Assembly: GCA_013285855.1 (NCBI GenBank)
Contig: JABDGW010000002.1
Coordinates: 33,332 to 97,331, forward strand
Source of the DNA: Bacteroidota bacterium
Lineage (GTDB): Bacteria; Bacteroidota; Bacteroidia; Chitinophagales; Chitinophagaceae
Length of the DNA: 64,000 nt
Direction: 5' to 3'
Of the stretch, positions 20,089-28,707 are shown in pieces. The translations under genes and the position numbers were made by a program. The notes under the pieces were generated by a model. The model did no database searches. It worked only from the letters and a program-made list of their open reading frames with translations, and was not told the origin of the DNA. Positions within the stretch are counted from its first letter, which is position 1; every line of letters begins with the position of its first letter.

Positions 20089-20385
20089 TTATTGTATCCA
20101 ATCCATTATGTCAATAAAGTAATCGTTGTTTCCAGAAAAGTAATATCTTCTTCCGCCTCTTCTTGTCATTGGCATTGAACTCCAAGCCCCGTCAACTTTA
20201 ATAACAGTAAATTGTTTATTACCATTTGCGTCGATAATTGCACAATTATCTTTTTCTATTTGCGAGATAATTATGTCGTTTAATTGCCAACGCCAAAGTG
20301 TTTTTTCGTCCAGAGGCTGATGAATTAAAAATACAGTATCAGAATTTTTTATTTGCTTATTTAATTCGTCAATAATATTATCCAA
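20089..20385 (-). CDS. Hypothetical protein
   Basis: 98-aa ORF, 5 nt downstream of the next minus-strand ORF. Confidence 0.45.
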   Translation of the reverse strand: MDNIIDELNKQIKNSDTVFLIHQPLDEKTLWRWQLNDIIISQIEKDNCAIIDANGNKQFTVIKVDGAWSSMPMTRRGGRRYYFSGNNDYFIDIMDWIQ

Positions 20386-20390
20386 AACTT

Positions 20391-20669
20391 TTAGTGACCT
20401 TTTTTAGAGTCTTTATAAATTCTATACGATGACCTTGGATATTTAATTGGTTGGTCATTTTTATAGTCTGTCGCAAACTTGATAATATCTCTATTAAAAT
20501 CATCATAGTTTAAAAAGAATGTTACTGTATTATATTTATAAGAAACAACCTTGTCGGAATGAAAGTTTTTTAAGTTGATGGTGTCAATAACATCTTTATT
20601 AAGACTGGTTTGACTTTTAGAGGCTAAAGAAATTAATGTTGAAAAAAGTATGATAGTGACTTTGTGCAT
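20391..20669 (-). CDS. Hypothetical secreted protein
   Basis: MHKVTIILFSTLISLASKSQTS signal-like N-terminus at internal ATG (ORF opens at 20726). Confidence 0.45.
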   Translation of the reverse strand: MHKVTIILFSTLISLASKSQTSLNKDVIDTINLKNFHSDKVVSYKYNTVTFFLNYDDFNRDIIKFATDYKNDQPIKYPRSSYRIYKDSKKGH

Positions 20670-20898
20670 TAAGGCCGAAAATTGTTGCCAACACATAAAT
20701 TTATGATATAAGATACTATCTTTCAAAAAATATCAATATTGAAAATCAATTGTTTTATGTTATACATTTTGTATTGTCGTTAGAACAATCCGATTTTCAC
20801 CATTCTGCGTTTCCTTTATTTAACAGGGCATTAAACGGGCTGATAATATTCACGGGTTGCCTGTAAATTTCATCTCAACCGGTTCCTATTTAAGGTTA

Positions 20899-23382
20899 TC
20901 ATTTTCCACTATCTTTCTTCGGCATTAATGCTTTTGGTTTTTGCGGCGTATCTGCAGGTGGTTTATTGTTTTTACCAGGAGGGTTTTTTGTTTTATTGCC
21001 GGGCTGGTTTCCGCTTTCACCACTTGGCGAAGTATTGTCGTCGTATTGATTTTCCGGCGTATTGCTTTCCGGTGCAATATTTTGAGGATTGGTATTATCA
21101 TATCCCTGCTCATAATCTGAAGATTGGCCATTGCCCATATCATCGCCCTGCGCACCTAAATCTATTTGTGTATTGTTGATGTAATCATAATTCGGTTCAT
21201 TAATTCCAACATCGGGTTTTGCAAAATCTGCTGTATCAGAATAGGGTAACGTTTTATCATTTTCAACTTTGTTATAAAAATATCCCCATACTGGTAATGC
21301 TGCAGATGCACCTTGCCCGTTTGTTGTACTGCTGAAGCGGATAAACCTGTCATCACAGCCAGACCACACACCACATAATAACTGCGGCGTGTACCCAATA
21401 AACCATGCATCACTGTTATCATTGGTTGTACCGGTTTTGCCCGCAACAGTTCCTTTAACACCATAGCTCCACATTCTTCTTCCTGTACCAAATTTCACAA
21501 CGCCTTCCATCATGCTGATAACAAAATATGCAGTTACATCACTGATGACTTCTTTGCGTTGCGAGGTACGCGTTTCCAATACATTGCCATTTTTGTCTTC
21601 AATGCGTGTTATATACATTGGTTTTACATTAAAGCCTCTGCCGGGAAACATGCTGTAAGCCTGCAGCATTTCATATAAAGAAATTTCGCAGGCGCCTAAT
21701 GCAATTGATGGATATGGTTGTATAGCGGACGTTTGCACATTACAGTTCTTTAGAAAATCAATAAAGCGTTTTGCACCTTGCCCATCGTCAGAGCCGCTGA
21801 GTTGTTTCATAATGTATGCAGTGGCACAGTTACGGCTCCACATTAATGCTGCACTCATTGGCATCGTGCGGCCTGTGCATGATGCACCTGTTGCAGGCAC
21901 TGTTCCATATTCACCAAACCGTTGCTGCACATCTTCCACCATCGTGTTTGGCGTAAAGCCTGCATCTTCAATAGCCAAACTATATAGCAAAGGTTTTATA
22001 GTTGAACCAACCTGCCTGCGTGTATTTATGTTTACATGATCATACTTAAAATTCTTAAAATCAATTCCGCCAACCCATGCCTTTACATAACCGCTCAGAG
22101 GATCCATCGCCATAAAACCGCATTGCAACATTTGCCTGCAATATTTTACAGAATCATACGGCGTCATCAAAGTATCAATTTCCCGGTTATTATTCCATGC
22201 AAAAACCTTCATGGGCGTTTTGACGTAAAAAGTTTTCTTTATATCATCATCATTTAAACCCTGCTCTTTTAAATTTTTCCAGCGGTCGCTTGCCTGCATG
22301 GCAGCGTCCAAAACATTTTGATGATCTTTCCAAACAGAACCCGATTTTATATCATGTTGTGAGTTTAAAATTTTTTGCATGTACGCCATGTGCTTTGCCA
22401 CAGCTTCTTCAGCATCCAATTGCATTTTAGGGTTGACGGTTGTATAAATTTTTAAACCATCCATATACAAATTATAATGGTCGCCATTTGCTTTTGTATG
22501 TGTTTTACACCACTTCTTCATTTCTTCACCCAATACCATTCTGAAGTAAGGCGCAAGCCCCGCATTTTCATTAAGCTTTTTATAATCCAGTACAATTGGT
22601 TTTGCAATAAGTACATCAGCAGAATCTGGTTTCAGGTAACCGCTGTTCACCATTTTATTCAGAATAAAATCTCTTCTGTCTTTTGCTCTTGCAGGATAAA
22701 GCCGCGGGTTGTATGCAGTTGGCGCATTCACCATACCAATTAATGTAGCAGCTTCCGAAACAGTTAACCTGTCCGGCTCCTTTTGAAAAAATGTTTTTGC
22801 CGCATTGCGGATGCCATAAACATTATCACTGAAAGGAACAGTATTTAAATACAGCGTAATAATTTCTTCTTTGGTAAAATTGCGCTCAAGCTTGATGGCG
22901 ATAATACCTTCTTTAATTTTTTGGGGGATGCGCACCAAAATATTAGCACTGTATTCTGTAAAAAGATTTTTTGCAGTTTGCATGGTGATGGTACTTCCGC
23001 CGCCCTGGCTGCCCAGCAGAAAAACAGCCCTGGCAACTGAGCGCGGATCAATGCCGCTATGATCATAAAAACGTTCGTCTTCTGTTGCTACCAAAGCCTC
23101 TATTGCGTATTTGCTGATGTCAGCATATTTTACATTCACTCTATCCTGTAAATAATATTTCCCCATTAATGTTCCGTCATCTGCATATACCTGGCTTGCC
23201 AGTGAAGCAGAAGGGTTTTGTAACTCTTCAATGGAAGGCATTTTTCCCAGCAAACCAAAATCTGCAGCAACAATTAATAATATTGCTAAGGCAAGGCCAA
23301 TAAAAAAAGTACTCCATAAAATTTTTACAGATCTTTTTATTCCTGATTTATTAATTTTCTTTTTAGCAATTTTTTTTGCCAT
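20899..23382 (-). CDS. Penicillin-binding protein 1A-type transglycosylase/transpeptidase
   Basis: VATEDERFYDHSGIDPRSVARA...GGSTITMQTAKNLF, GSTIKPLLY (SxxK), SRN, GKTGTTNDNSDAWF (KTG box); low-complexity Pro/Asn/Gly C-terminal tail. Confidence 0.95.
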   Translation of the reverse strand: MAKKIAKKKINKSGIKRSVKILWSTFFIGLALAILLIVAADFGLLGKMPSIEELQNPSASLASQVYADDGTLMGKYYLQDRVNVKYADISKYAIEALVATEDERFYDHSGIDPRSVARAVFLLGSQGGGSTITMQTAKNLFTEYSANILVRIPQKIKEGIIAIKLERNFTKEEIITLYLNTVPFSDNVYGIRNAAKTFFQKEPDRLTVSEAATLIGMVNAPTAYNPRLYPARAKDRRDFILNKMVNSGYLKPDSADVLIAKPIVLDYKKLNENAGLAPYFRMVLGEEMKKWCKTHTKANGDHYNLYMDGLKIYTTVNPKMQLDAEEAVAKHMAYMQKILNSQHDIKSGSVWKDHQNVLDAAMQASDRWKNLKEQGLNDDDIKKTFYVKTPMKVFAWNNNREIDTLMTPYDSVKYCRQMLQCGFMAMDPLSGYVKAWVGGIDFKNFKYDHVNINTRRQVGSTIKPLLYSLAIEDAGFTPNTMVEDVQQRFGEYGTVPATGASCTGRTMPMSAALMWSRNCATAYIMKQLSGSDDGQGAKRFIDFLKNCNVQTSAIQPYPSIALGACEISLYEMLQAYSMFPGRGFNVKPMYITRIEDKNGNVLETRTSQRKEVISDVTAYFVISMMEGVVKFGTGRRMWSYGVKGTVAGKTGTTNDNSDAWFIGYTPQLLCGVWSGCDDRFIRFSSTTNGQGASAALPVWGYFYNKVENDKTLPYSDTADFAKPDVGINEPNYDYINNTQIDLGAQGDDMGNGQSSDYEQGYDNTNPQNIAPESNTPENQYDDNTSPSGESGNQPGNKTKNPPGKNNKPPADTPQKPKALMPKKDSGK

Positions 23383-23415
23383 GTATTACAAATTATTATT
23401 CATTATATAGTTAAG

Positions 23416-23536
23416 AATGAGATTCCCGTCTTCACGGGAATGACGTGTAACAAGTTTTAGAATCTTAAACGTATAAATGATACGTATAATTAACAACAAC
23501 TTAAACGTTATGTCCAACTTGATTGGGCATCTCATT
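23416..23536. repeat. Inverted-repeat intergenic element with internal REP-like hairpin
   Basis: Outer arms AATGAGAT (23416-23423) / ATCTCATT (23529-23536); internal perfect hairpin ATTCCCGT-CTTC-ACGGGAAT (23422-23441). Confidence 0.5.
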
Positions 23537-23591
23537 ATTTATCCAAACTATTTATACTTATTCAATAAGATTTAAAAGAACTTTTTAATAA

Positions 23592-26567
23592 TTAAAATTT
23601 CCCGGGAAGCACTTTATCTATTAAAGATTTATAACTATTTATATCTTTCGTATCATTTAAAATATCAAGATTTGGCTGGCTGATAATTGTGAAGCTGTAT
23701 TTCTCCGGCTTTAACCATGGAATGATTACGGCGGCAGCTTTTGGCTTTACTTTATCTACATAGATCATTGCTGAAGCCGCATCTGTAAAAGGCCCTAACA
23801 AAACTATATTCAAAGAATCATTCACTTTTGAATTAATAATATTTATTTTCTGGCTATAAAAATTGATCTGGTTGTATCGGTTAAATGCATTCTTTGTTTC
23901 AGTAGCATACACCGGATCAACTTTGTTTAAAATTATGCCAACAAATTGCTGATCTGATGAATTGAAAACATAAGTACGCACTGTGCCTCCAACTGTTTTA
24001 ACTGTATCTGTACTTGCTTTTACAACTTTATCCGCAGGGTTGTTTATAACAGAATCTTTTTTTATTTCTTTTTTATCAATGATATTTTCTACAGGATTTA
24101 AATTAACAACTGGCGAAGGCTCATCTTCAGACAAGCGTGTTATTTGCAAATTGGTGAGGTAGGCTTCAATCTCAGAACGGCGGCTCAGCACATCAATCAT
24201 TGTTTGTGCTTTTTGTGATAATGGTGAGCTTGCAAACTGGTTGGTTAACTGTGTTAACGTTTGGATTGCATTGCTGTCTTCATGTTTCGACACAAAATAA
24301 ATTGATTCAATATACAGTAACTGCGGCGTCCAGTAAGAATTTCCATACACACTATCTGCAGCAGCTTTAGCAGCTTTCGCTTCATCAAATTTTCCTTCAA
24401 TAAATAAATCGTAAATTTTTTCATAAGCTTTTGTTGCTGCATCTTCTTCTTTTATAGCCGGCGCATTGGAAAGCATTTTTGAAAACTTTCCGTCTTTATA
24501 TTTTGTATTTAAAACTGTAAGTGCAGAATCTGCTGAAAACTTTTTACCAAGTTTATTATAACAGTAATATAAATCAAATAAAACTTCTTCCAAATGCTCA
24601 TTACCTGGAAAGCGGGTTATTAATGTATCGTAAGAATTAATGGCCGCATTATAATCTTCAAGTTCGTTTTGAAAGTCCTGGCCATTATTAAATAAAGCTT
24701 CTGCAATTTTATGATTTGATTCATTTAGTTTGTCTTCAGTTAGCGGCAGATAAGCAAGCAACGCATCATAAGAAATTTCACCATTCATTACATCATCCTG
24801 AGGTGAACCTGGAGATAAATCACCAGGATTTGCATTTGGCGACATGTTAGTTTGATCTGAATCACCGGTAGCATCCGGATTAGCCTGATTGGCAGCAACA
24901 ATTTGCTTGCTTACTGCGTCCATTCTTCTCCAGTTGTCAACATCCGGCCTGTTTCCCCAGCTTGATCTGAAAGTGGTGAAACCTGTTGATTTTAATGTAT
25001 TGTTATTAAAATACCAATCGCCTTTTGCAGCGGCTTGCTGCGCCGCAAAAAGGTCGCCGCCTGATGAAGAATTATCGCCGCCGCTAAGCTGCACAGCAGG
25101 ATTAACAAATGTTGAAGTATCATTTTCTTTTAAGCCCTGCTCTTTTCTTAACAGTCTTACCGTTTTCTTTATATATGCTACACGCTGTGCTTCAGGCATG
25201 CGGGCCACTGCCTGTAAACTATCCTCAATTTTAATTGTATGAATATTGGCTGAGATAAGCTGTAATGCAGTTAATCTCTCCGTTAAAAGTTGCTGTTCAT
25301 CAGCGGATGCGAGGCTGCTCATATCTACGCTGTCATAATCATGTTTGGCTGCTTCATAATCTGGTCGCAGGTAATCAAGATCGCCCAATAGCATAAAACT
25401 TCTGCTTCTTTGTACAGGGTTATTTGTATTATACTTAATGCTTTTTTGTGCATATACATGTGCCTGCGGATAATTTTTATCCTGCATTTCAATTTCCGCA
25501 GCGGTAAAGTAAATTAAGTCGCGGTAAGCACTATACCTGTCTTTTTTTGCCAACTGCATTAAGCCTGCAATTTTTTTCTGCACAATATCAGCAGAATCAG
25601 GCGAAGCACTTATTGCATTAAGACTTGCATACACCGCCATGAACGGATCAACTGTATGTTCTGCACTTTTTGTAAAGTATTTTTCCGCATCTTCTCTTGA
25701 ACCGCCAAGCATATACAACTGTGCGGTTAAATATTCACGTCTTGCTTTATCCTGCTTATCATCATCCATATCAGTTGCTTTGCTTAAATGCAAGGCAGCA
25801 CTGTCATAGAATCCTGACTTATAAAATAAATAACCTATTGTTTCATGCAATTCCGGCTGCAGGCGTGCAGGAAAATTCGGATCATACCGCAGCATTTCCA
25901 GGATAGCGGAAGCTTCATAACGTTTCCCTGCATCAATATAATTTTTTGCCACCCATATCAGGTCTTCATTTCTTTTTGGCGGCATAGATAATAGACTTTT
26001 TTTCTCTTTTGTTGCAATAGAAAACTGGGTACTGTTTGCATTGCTTCCAATCGGCAGATCATAACCATCATCCTTTGGCGCAAAAGCATAATTCACATAT
26101 AAAAAAACATGTTCGGCAGAATCGAAATTTTTGCGCAGGTAATAAGCTTTTCCCATCAAAAAATATAAATCATCTACCCAGTCGTTTCTTAAATCATGCA
26201 ATAAAATTCCTGCATTGCATTTATAAATTATACTATCAATATCGGGATCGGTTGCGGTAACATCAAGCGCGAAATTGTAATAAGGAAGCAACTGTGTATA
26301 ATCATCTTTAAAACCTTGTTTTGCCCTGTTAATAATTTGCTGAAGCCTTAAATTAGCATTGAAATAATAATTGTAATGCGTAATAGTATTCTGGTAAAAT
26401 TTTTTTCCCTTTGATATTTTTCCTTCTGTTGTTTTTTCTGAAGCTAATGTGCGGCTTTCATATTTATCGGGTTTTTTCAGATCAATAGTAGTACCCGGCT
26501 GTGCATTTGAAATAAAACACAAATGAAGGCTGACAAAAAAAAATAAAAGATTCCCGGCAATCCGCAT
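23592..26567 (-). CDS. PorW/SprE-like TPR protein (type IX secretion / gliding)
   Basis: 991-aa secreted TPR protein: KKFYQNTITHYNYYFNANLRLQQIINRAKQGFKDDYTQLLPYYNFA...NDWVDDLYFLMGKAYYLRKNFDSAEHVFLYVNYAFAPKDDGYDLPIGSNAN. Confidence 0.85.
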   Translation of the reverse strand: MRIAGNLLFFFVSLHLCFISNAQPGTTIDLKKPDKYESRTLASEKTTEGKISKGKKFYQNTITHYNYYFNANLRLQQIINRAKQGFKDDYTQLLPYYNFALDVTATDPDIDSIIYKCNAGILLHDLRNDWVDDLYFLMGKAYYLRKNFDSAEHVFLYVNYAFAPKDDGYDLPIGSNANSTQFSIATKEKKSLLSMPPKRNEDLIWVAKNYIDAGKRYEASAILEMLRYDPNFPARLQPELHETIGYLFYKSGFYDSAALHLSKATDMDDDKQDKARREYLTAQLYMLGGSREDAEKYFTKSAEHTVDPFMAVYASLNAISASPDSADIVQKKIAGLMQLAKKDRYSAYRDLIYFTAAEIEMQDKNYPQAHVYAQKSIKYNTNNPVQRSRSFMLLGDLDYLRPDYEAAKHDYDSVDMSSLASADEQQLLTERLTALQLISANIHTIKIEDSLQAVARMPEAQRVAYIKKTVRLLRKEQGLKENDTSTFVNPAVQLSGGDNSSSGGDLFAAQQAAAKGDWYFNNNTLKSTGFTTFRSSWGNRPDVDNWRRMDAVSKQIVAANQANPDATGDSDQTNMSPNANPGDLSPGSPQDDVMNGEISYDALLAYLPLTEDKLNESNHKIAEALFNNGQDFQNELEDYNAAINSYDTLITRFPGNEHLEEVLFDLYYCYNKLGKKFSADSALTVLNTKYKDGKFSKMLSNAPAIKEEDAATKAYEKIYDLFIEGKFDEAKAAKAAADSVYGNSYWTPQLLYIESIYFVSKHEDSNAIQTLTQLTNQFASSPLSQKAQTMIDVLSRRSEIEAYLTNLQITRLSEDEPSPVVNLNPVENIIDKKEIKKDSVINNPADKVVKASTDTVKTVGGTVRTYVFNSSDQQFVGIILNKVDPVYATETKNAFNRYNQINFYSQKINIINSKVNDSLNIVLLGPFTDAASAMIYVDKVKPKAAAVIIPWLKPEKYSFTIISQPNLDILNDTKDINSYKSLIDKVLPGKF

Positions 26568-26677
26568 GAAGCAAATATTCTAATTATTAACTGAATTAAG
26601 GCTGTTTTATTTTAAAAATTACAGTTATTTTTCCGTTAGATAAATAACCTTTGCGTGAATTATTTTTTATAAGAGAT

Positions 26678-27073
26678 ATGGCGGAAACAAATGCAAATAC
26701 CACATTAAAACGGTTGCGCAACCGGTACAGGCTGGTAATAGTGAATGATGACACATTTGAAGAAGTGATTAAATTTCGCCTTTCGCGTTTAAGCGTTTAT
26801 GTAGCGCTGAGTACGATTTTTGTGCTGATGGTTGGATTAACTGTGGCGCTGCTGGTGTTAACTCCGCTCAAATATTATATTCCGGGTTCATCAGCAAACA
26901 GTGATTCCCGCCGCGAATTGCAAACATTAAAAATACGCACTGATTCTATGGAACAGGCACTGAAATATAAAGACGCTTATCTTGACGGTTTAAAAAAAGC
27001 CTTAGGCGAAGGTGCTGTAACAATTGATACTGCAACACTTAAAATTCCAGGCACAGATATCTCTAATGACTGA
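26678..27073 (+). CDS. Short membrane protein resembling the N-terminal anchor region of M23-type peptidases
   Basis: MAETNANTTLKRLRNRYRLVIVNDDTFEEVIKFRLSRLSVYVALSTIFVLMVGLTVALLVLTPLKYYIPG; no catalytic domain present. Confidence 0.6.
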   Translation: MAETNANTTLKRLRNRYRLVIVNDDTFEEVIKFRLSRLSVYVALSTIFVLMVGLTVALLVLTPLKYYIPGSSANSDSRRELQTLKIRTDSMEQALKYKDAYLDGLKKALGEGAVTIDTATLKIPGTDISND

Positions 27074-27299
27074 AGAACGCGGCAATAAAAATATTTCAAA
27101 CAAAAACTTATTATTACAATACGCGGCTGTTGGCAGCCAGCTATTGGCAGGGCTTTTACTTACCGTTTTTACAGGCAAATGGATTGATGAAAAACTGCAT
27201 TTTTCATTTCCTGTTTTAATTTGGCTGCTGCCGGTTATTTTTATTGTAAGCATGATATTAAAAGTTATAAGAGATACATCAAAAAAGAAAAATGGATAA
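27066..27299 (+). CDS. atpZ: AtpZ/AtpI family protein
   Basis: LLLQYAAVGSQLLAGLLLTVFTGKWIDEKLHFSFPVLIWLLPVIFIVSMILKVIRDTSKKK; ATGACTGA overlap with the preceding stop. Confidence 0.75.
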   Translation: MTEERGNKNISNKNLLLQYAAVGSQLLAGLLLTVFTGKWIDEKLHFSFPVLIWLLPVIFIVSMILKVIRDTSKKKNG

Positions 27300-27696
27300 A
27301 GCCAGCTTCAGGGATTTCTTCAGGCCAATAATTATATTTTTTATTTTAATTAATGCAGTTTGTTTTAGCTGCGGCAAATGGCTTGATGCAAAAGGAATTG
27401 ATCATACGATATTAATGCTTGGCAATCTTATTTTGTTTTTCCTTACGTTCATCACATGCTTTATTCATATTAAAGCGCTTAAAAATAATAACCCGTATGC
27501 TTTTGTAAGAGCCGTAACGCTGGCTTCTTTTTTAAAACTTATTGTAATTGCAATAAGTATAGTTATTTATTTTGTTGTGGCTGAAACAAAAAGTATTTAT
27601 GCAGTTGCTATTGCTATGGCATTTTATATTGTGTATACAATATTTGAAGTAAAGGGAGCAATGAAACTTAACAGGGATAAAAATGCCAAAAACTGA
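27292..27696 (+). CDS. Small four-TM protein, ATP-synthase-subunit-I-like
   Basis: 134 aa with four hydrophobic segments; located directly after atpZ. Confidence 0.5.
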   Translation: MDKASFRDFFRPIIIFFILINAVCFSCGKWLDAKGIDHTILMLGNLILFFLTFITCFIHIKALKNNNPYAFVRAVTLASFLKLIVIAISIVIYFVVAETKSIYAVAIAMAFYIVYTIFEVKGAMKLNRDKNAKN

Positions 27697-28303
27697 ACAT
27701 CCTTTACATGCATTAAAATCTTATTTGCCTGAAAATAGTTTTGATCAGGTTGCATTTTTTTTGCAGCATTATAAAGTGCACTTAACTATAACAACACAAC
27801 GCCAGTCTGTGTTGGGTGATTACAGGAATGCAATGCATGGAAAAAATCACCGCATAAGTGTAAATGGCAATCTTAATAAATTCTCATTCTTAATTACACT
27901 GTTGCATGAGCTTGCACATTTACTTGCATTTGAAAAATGCGGTAACCATATACAGGCGCATGGTAAAGAGTGGAAATTTATTTATAGTGAATTGCTCAAA
28001 GATTTCATCAGCAAAAAAATATTTCCGCCGGATATTGAGCATGCCTTACAAGACTCTGTACAAAATCCTGCAGCAAGCAGTTGTGCAGAAGAAGGCCTAA
28101 TGCGTGTGTTGCGCAAATATGACGAAAAGAAAAAAGATACTGTACTGCTTGAAGAAATTGCGCGTGGTACATTTTTTAAAACAAAAGATGGCCGTGTTTT
28201 TCAAAAAGGAAAAAAGTTGCGTAAACGTTTTCGCTGTACAGAGAAAAATACCGGTTTGGTTTATTTGATAAGCCCTGTTTATGAAGTAAAAGCAATATTG
28301 TAA
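27683..28303 (+). CDS. SprT-like zinc metallopeptidase-domain protein
   Basis: FLITLLHELAHLLAFEKCGNHIQAHGKEWKFIYSELL (HExxH + H). Confidence 0.85.
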   Translation: MPKTEHPLHALKSYLPENSFDQVAFFLQHYKVHLTITTQRQSVLGDYRNAMHGKNHRISVNGNLNKFSFLITLLHELAHLLAFEKCGNHIQAHGKEWKFIYSELLKDFISKKIFPPDIEHALQDSVQNPAASSCAEEGLMRVLRKYDEKKKDTVLLEEIARGTFFKTKDGRVFQKGKKLRKRFRCTEKNTGLVYLISPVYEVKAIL

Positions 28304-28329
28304 AATTTTTTTAGTGTGTGAATAAAATT

Positions 28330-28354
28330 AATTCCTACTAATTTGGTAGGAATT
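28330..28354. terminator. Hairpin terminator after the SprT-like gene
   Basis: Perfect 9-bp stem AATTCCTAC-TAATTTG-GTAGGAATT. Confidence 0.55.
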
Positions 28355-28598
28355 AAAATAATCTATTATTTTGCTCTGCATTACAAACAAAAAAGATGCT
28401 TAACAATCATCACACCCCCAAATTTTACAAGCAGGATAATTATTACCTGGTCATATTTTCACGTAATCGAATGTGTTGTTGTTGATACCAGATCATTCCT
28501 GCATTTATAACGATTTCTTCTGTTTGAATTAAGTGAACAAATTATTTAATTATTAAATTTCTTTAACATGAAAGAACCATAAACGATTTAAAAAAACT

Positions 28599-28681
28599 GG
28601 CCGGAAACTGTTACAGCAGCCCCGGCCTTTGAAAAAACAACAGCCGTGGAAATGTATCAGCAGAAAACTGCTGGCACCGGC
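28599..28681 (+). promoter_or_regulatory. Structured 5' leader upstream of susC-like gene
   Basis: GGCCGG(28599-28604)/CCGGCC(28622-28627) stem, then GCCGTG.../...CACCGGC enclosing a perfect CAGCAG-AAAA-CTGCTG hairpin (28658-28673); ends 26 nt before ATG 28708. Confidence 0.45.
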
Positions 28682-28707
28682 ATTATTATTAATTCAAAAC
28701 AAAACTA

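Noticed and set aside
20925-23066. Multiple 60-110 aa ORFs on both strands within the PBP1A gene
   Set aside because: Fully contained in a well-supported long CDS with clear transpeptidase motifs; composition-driven.
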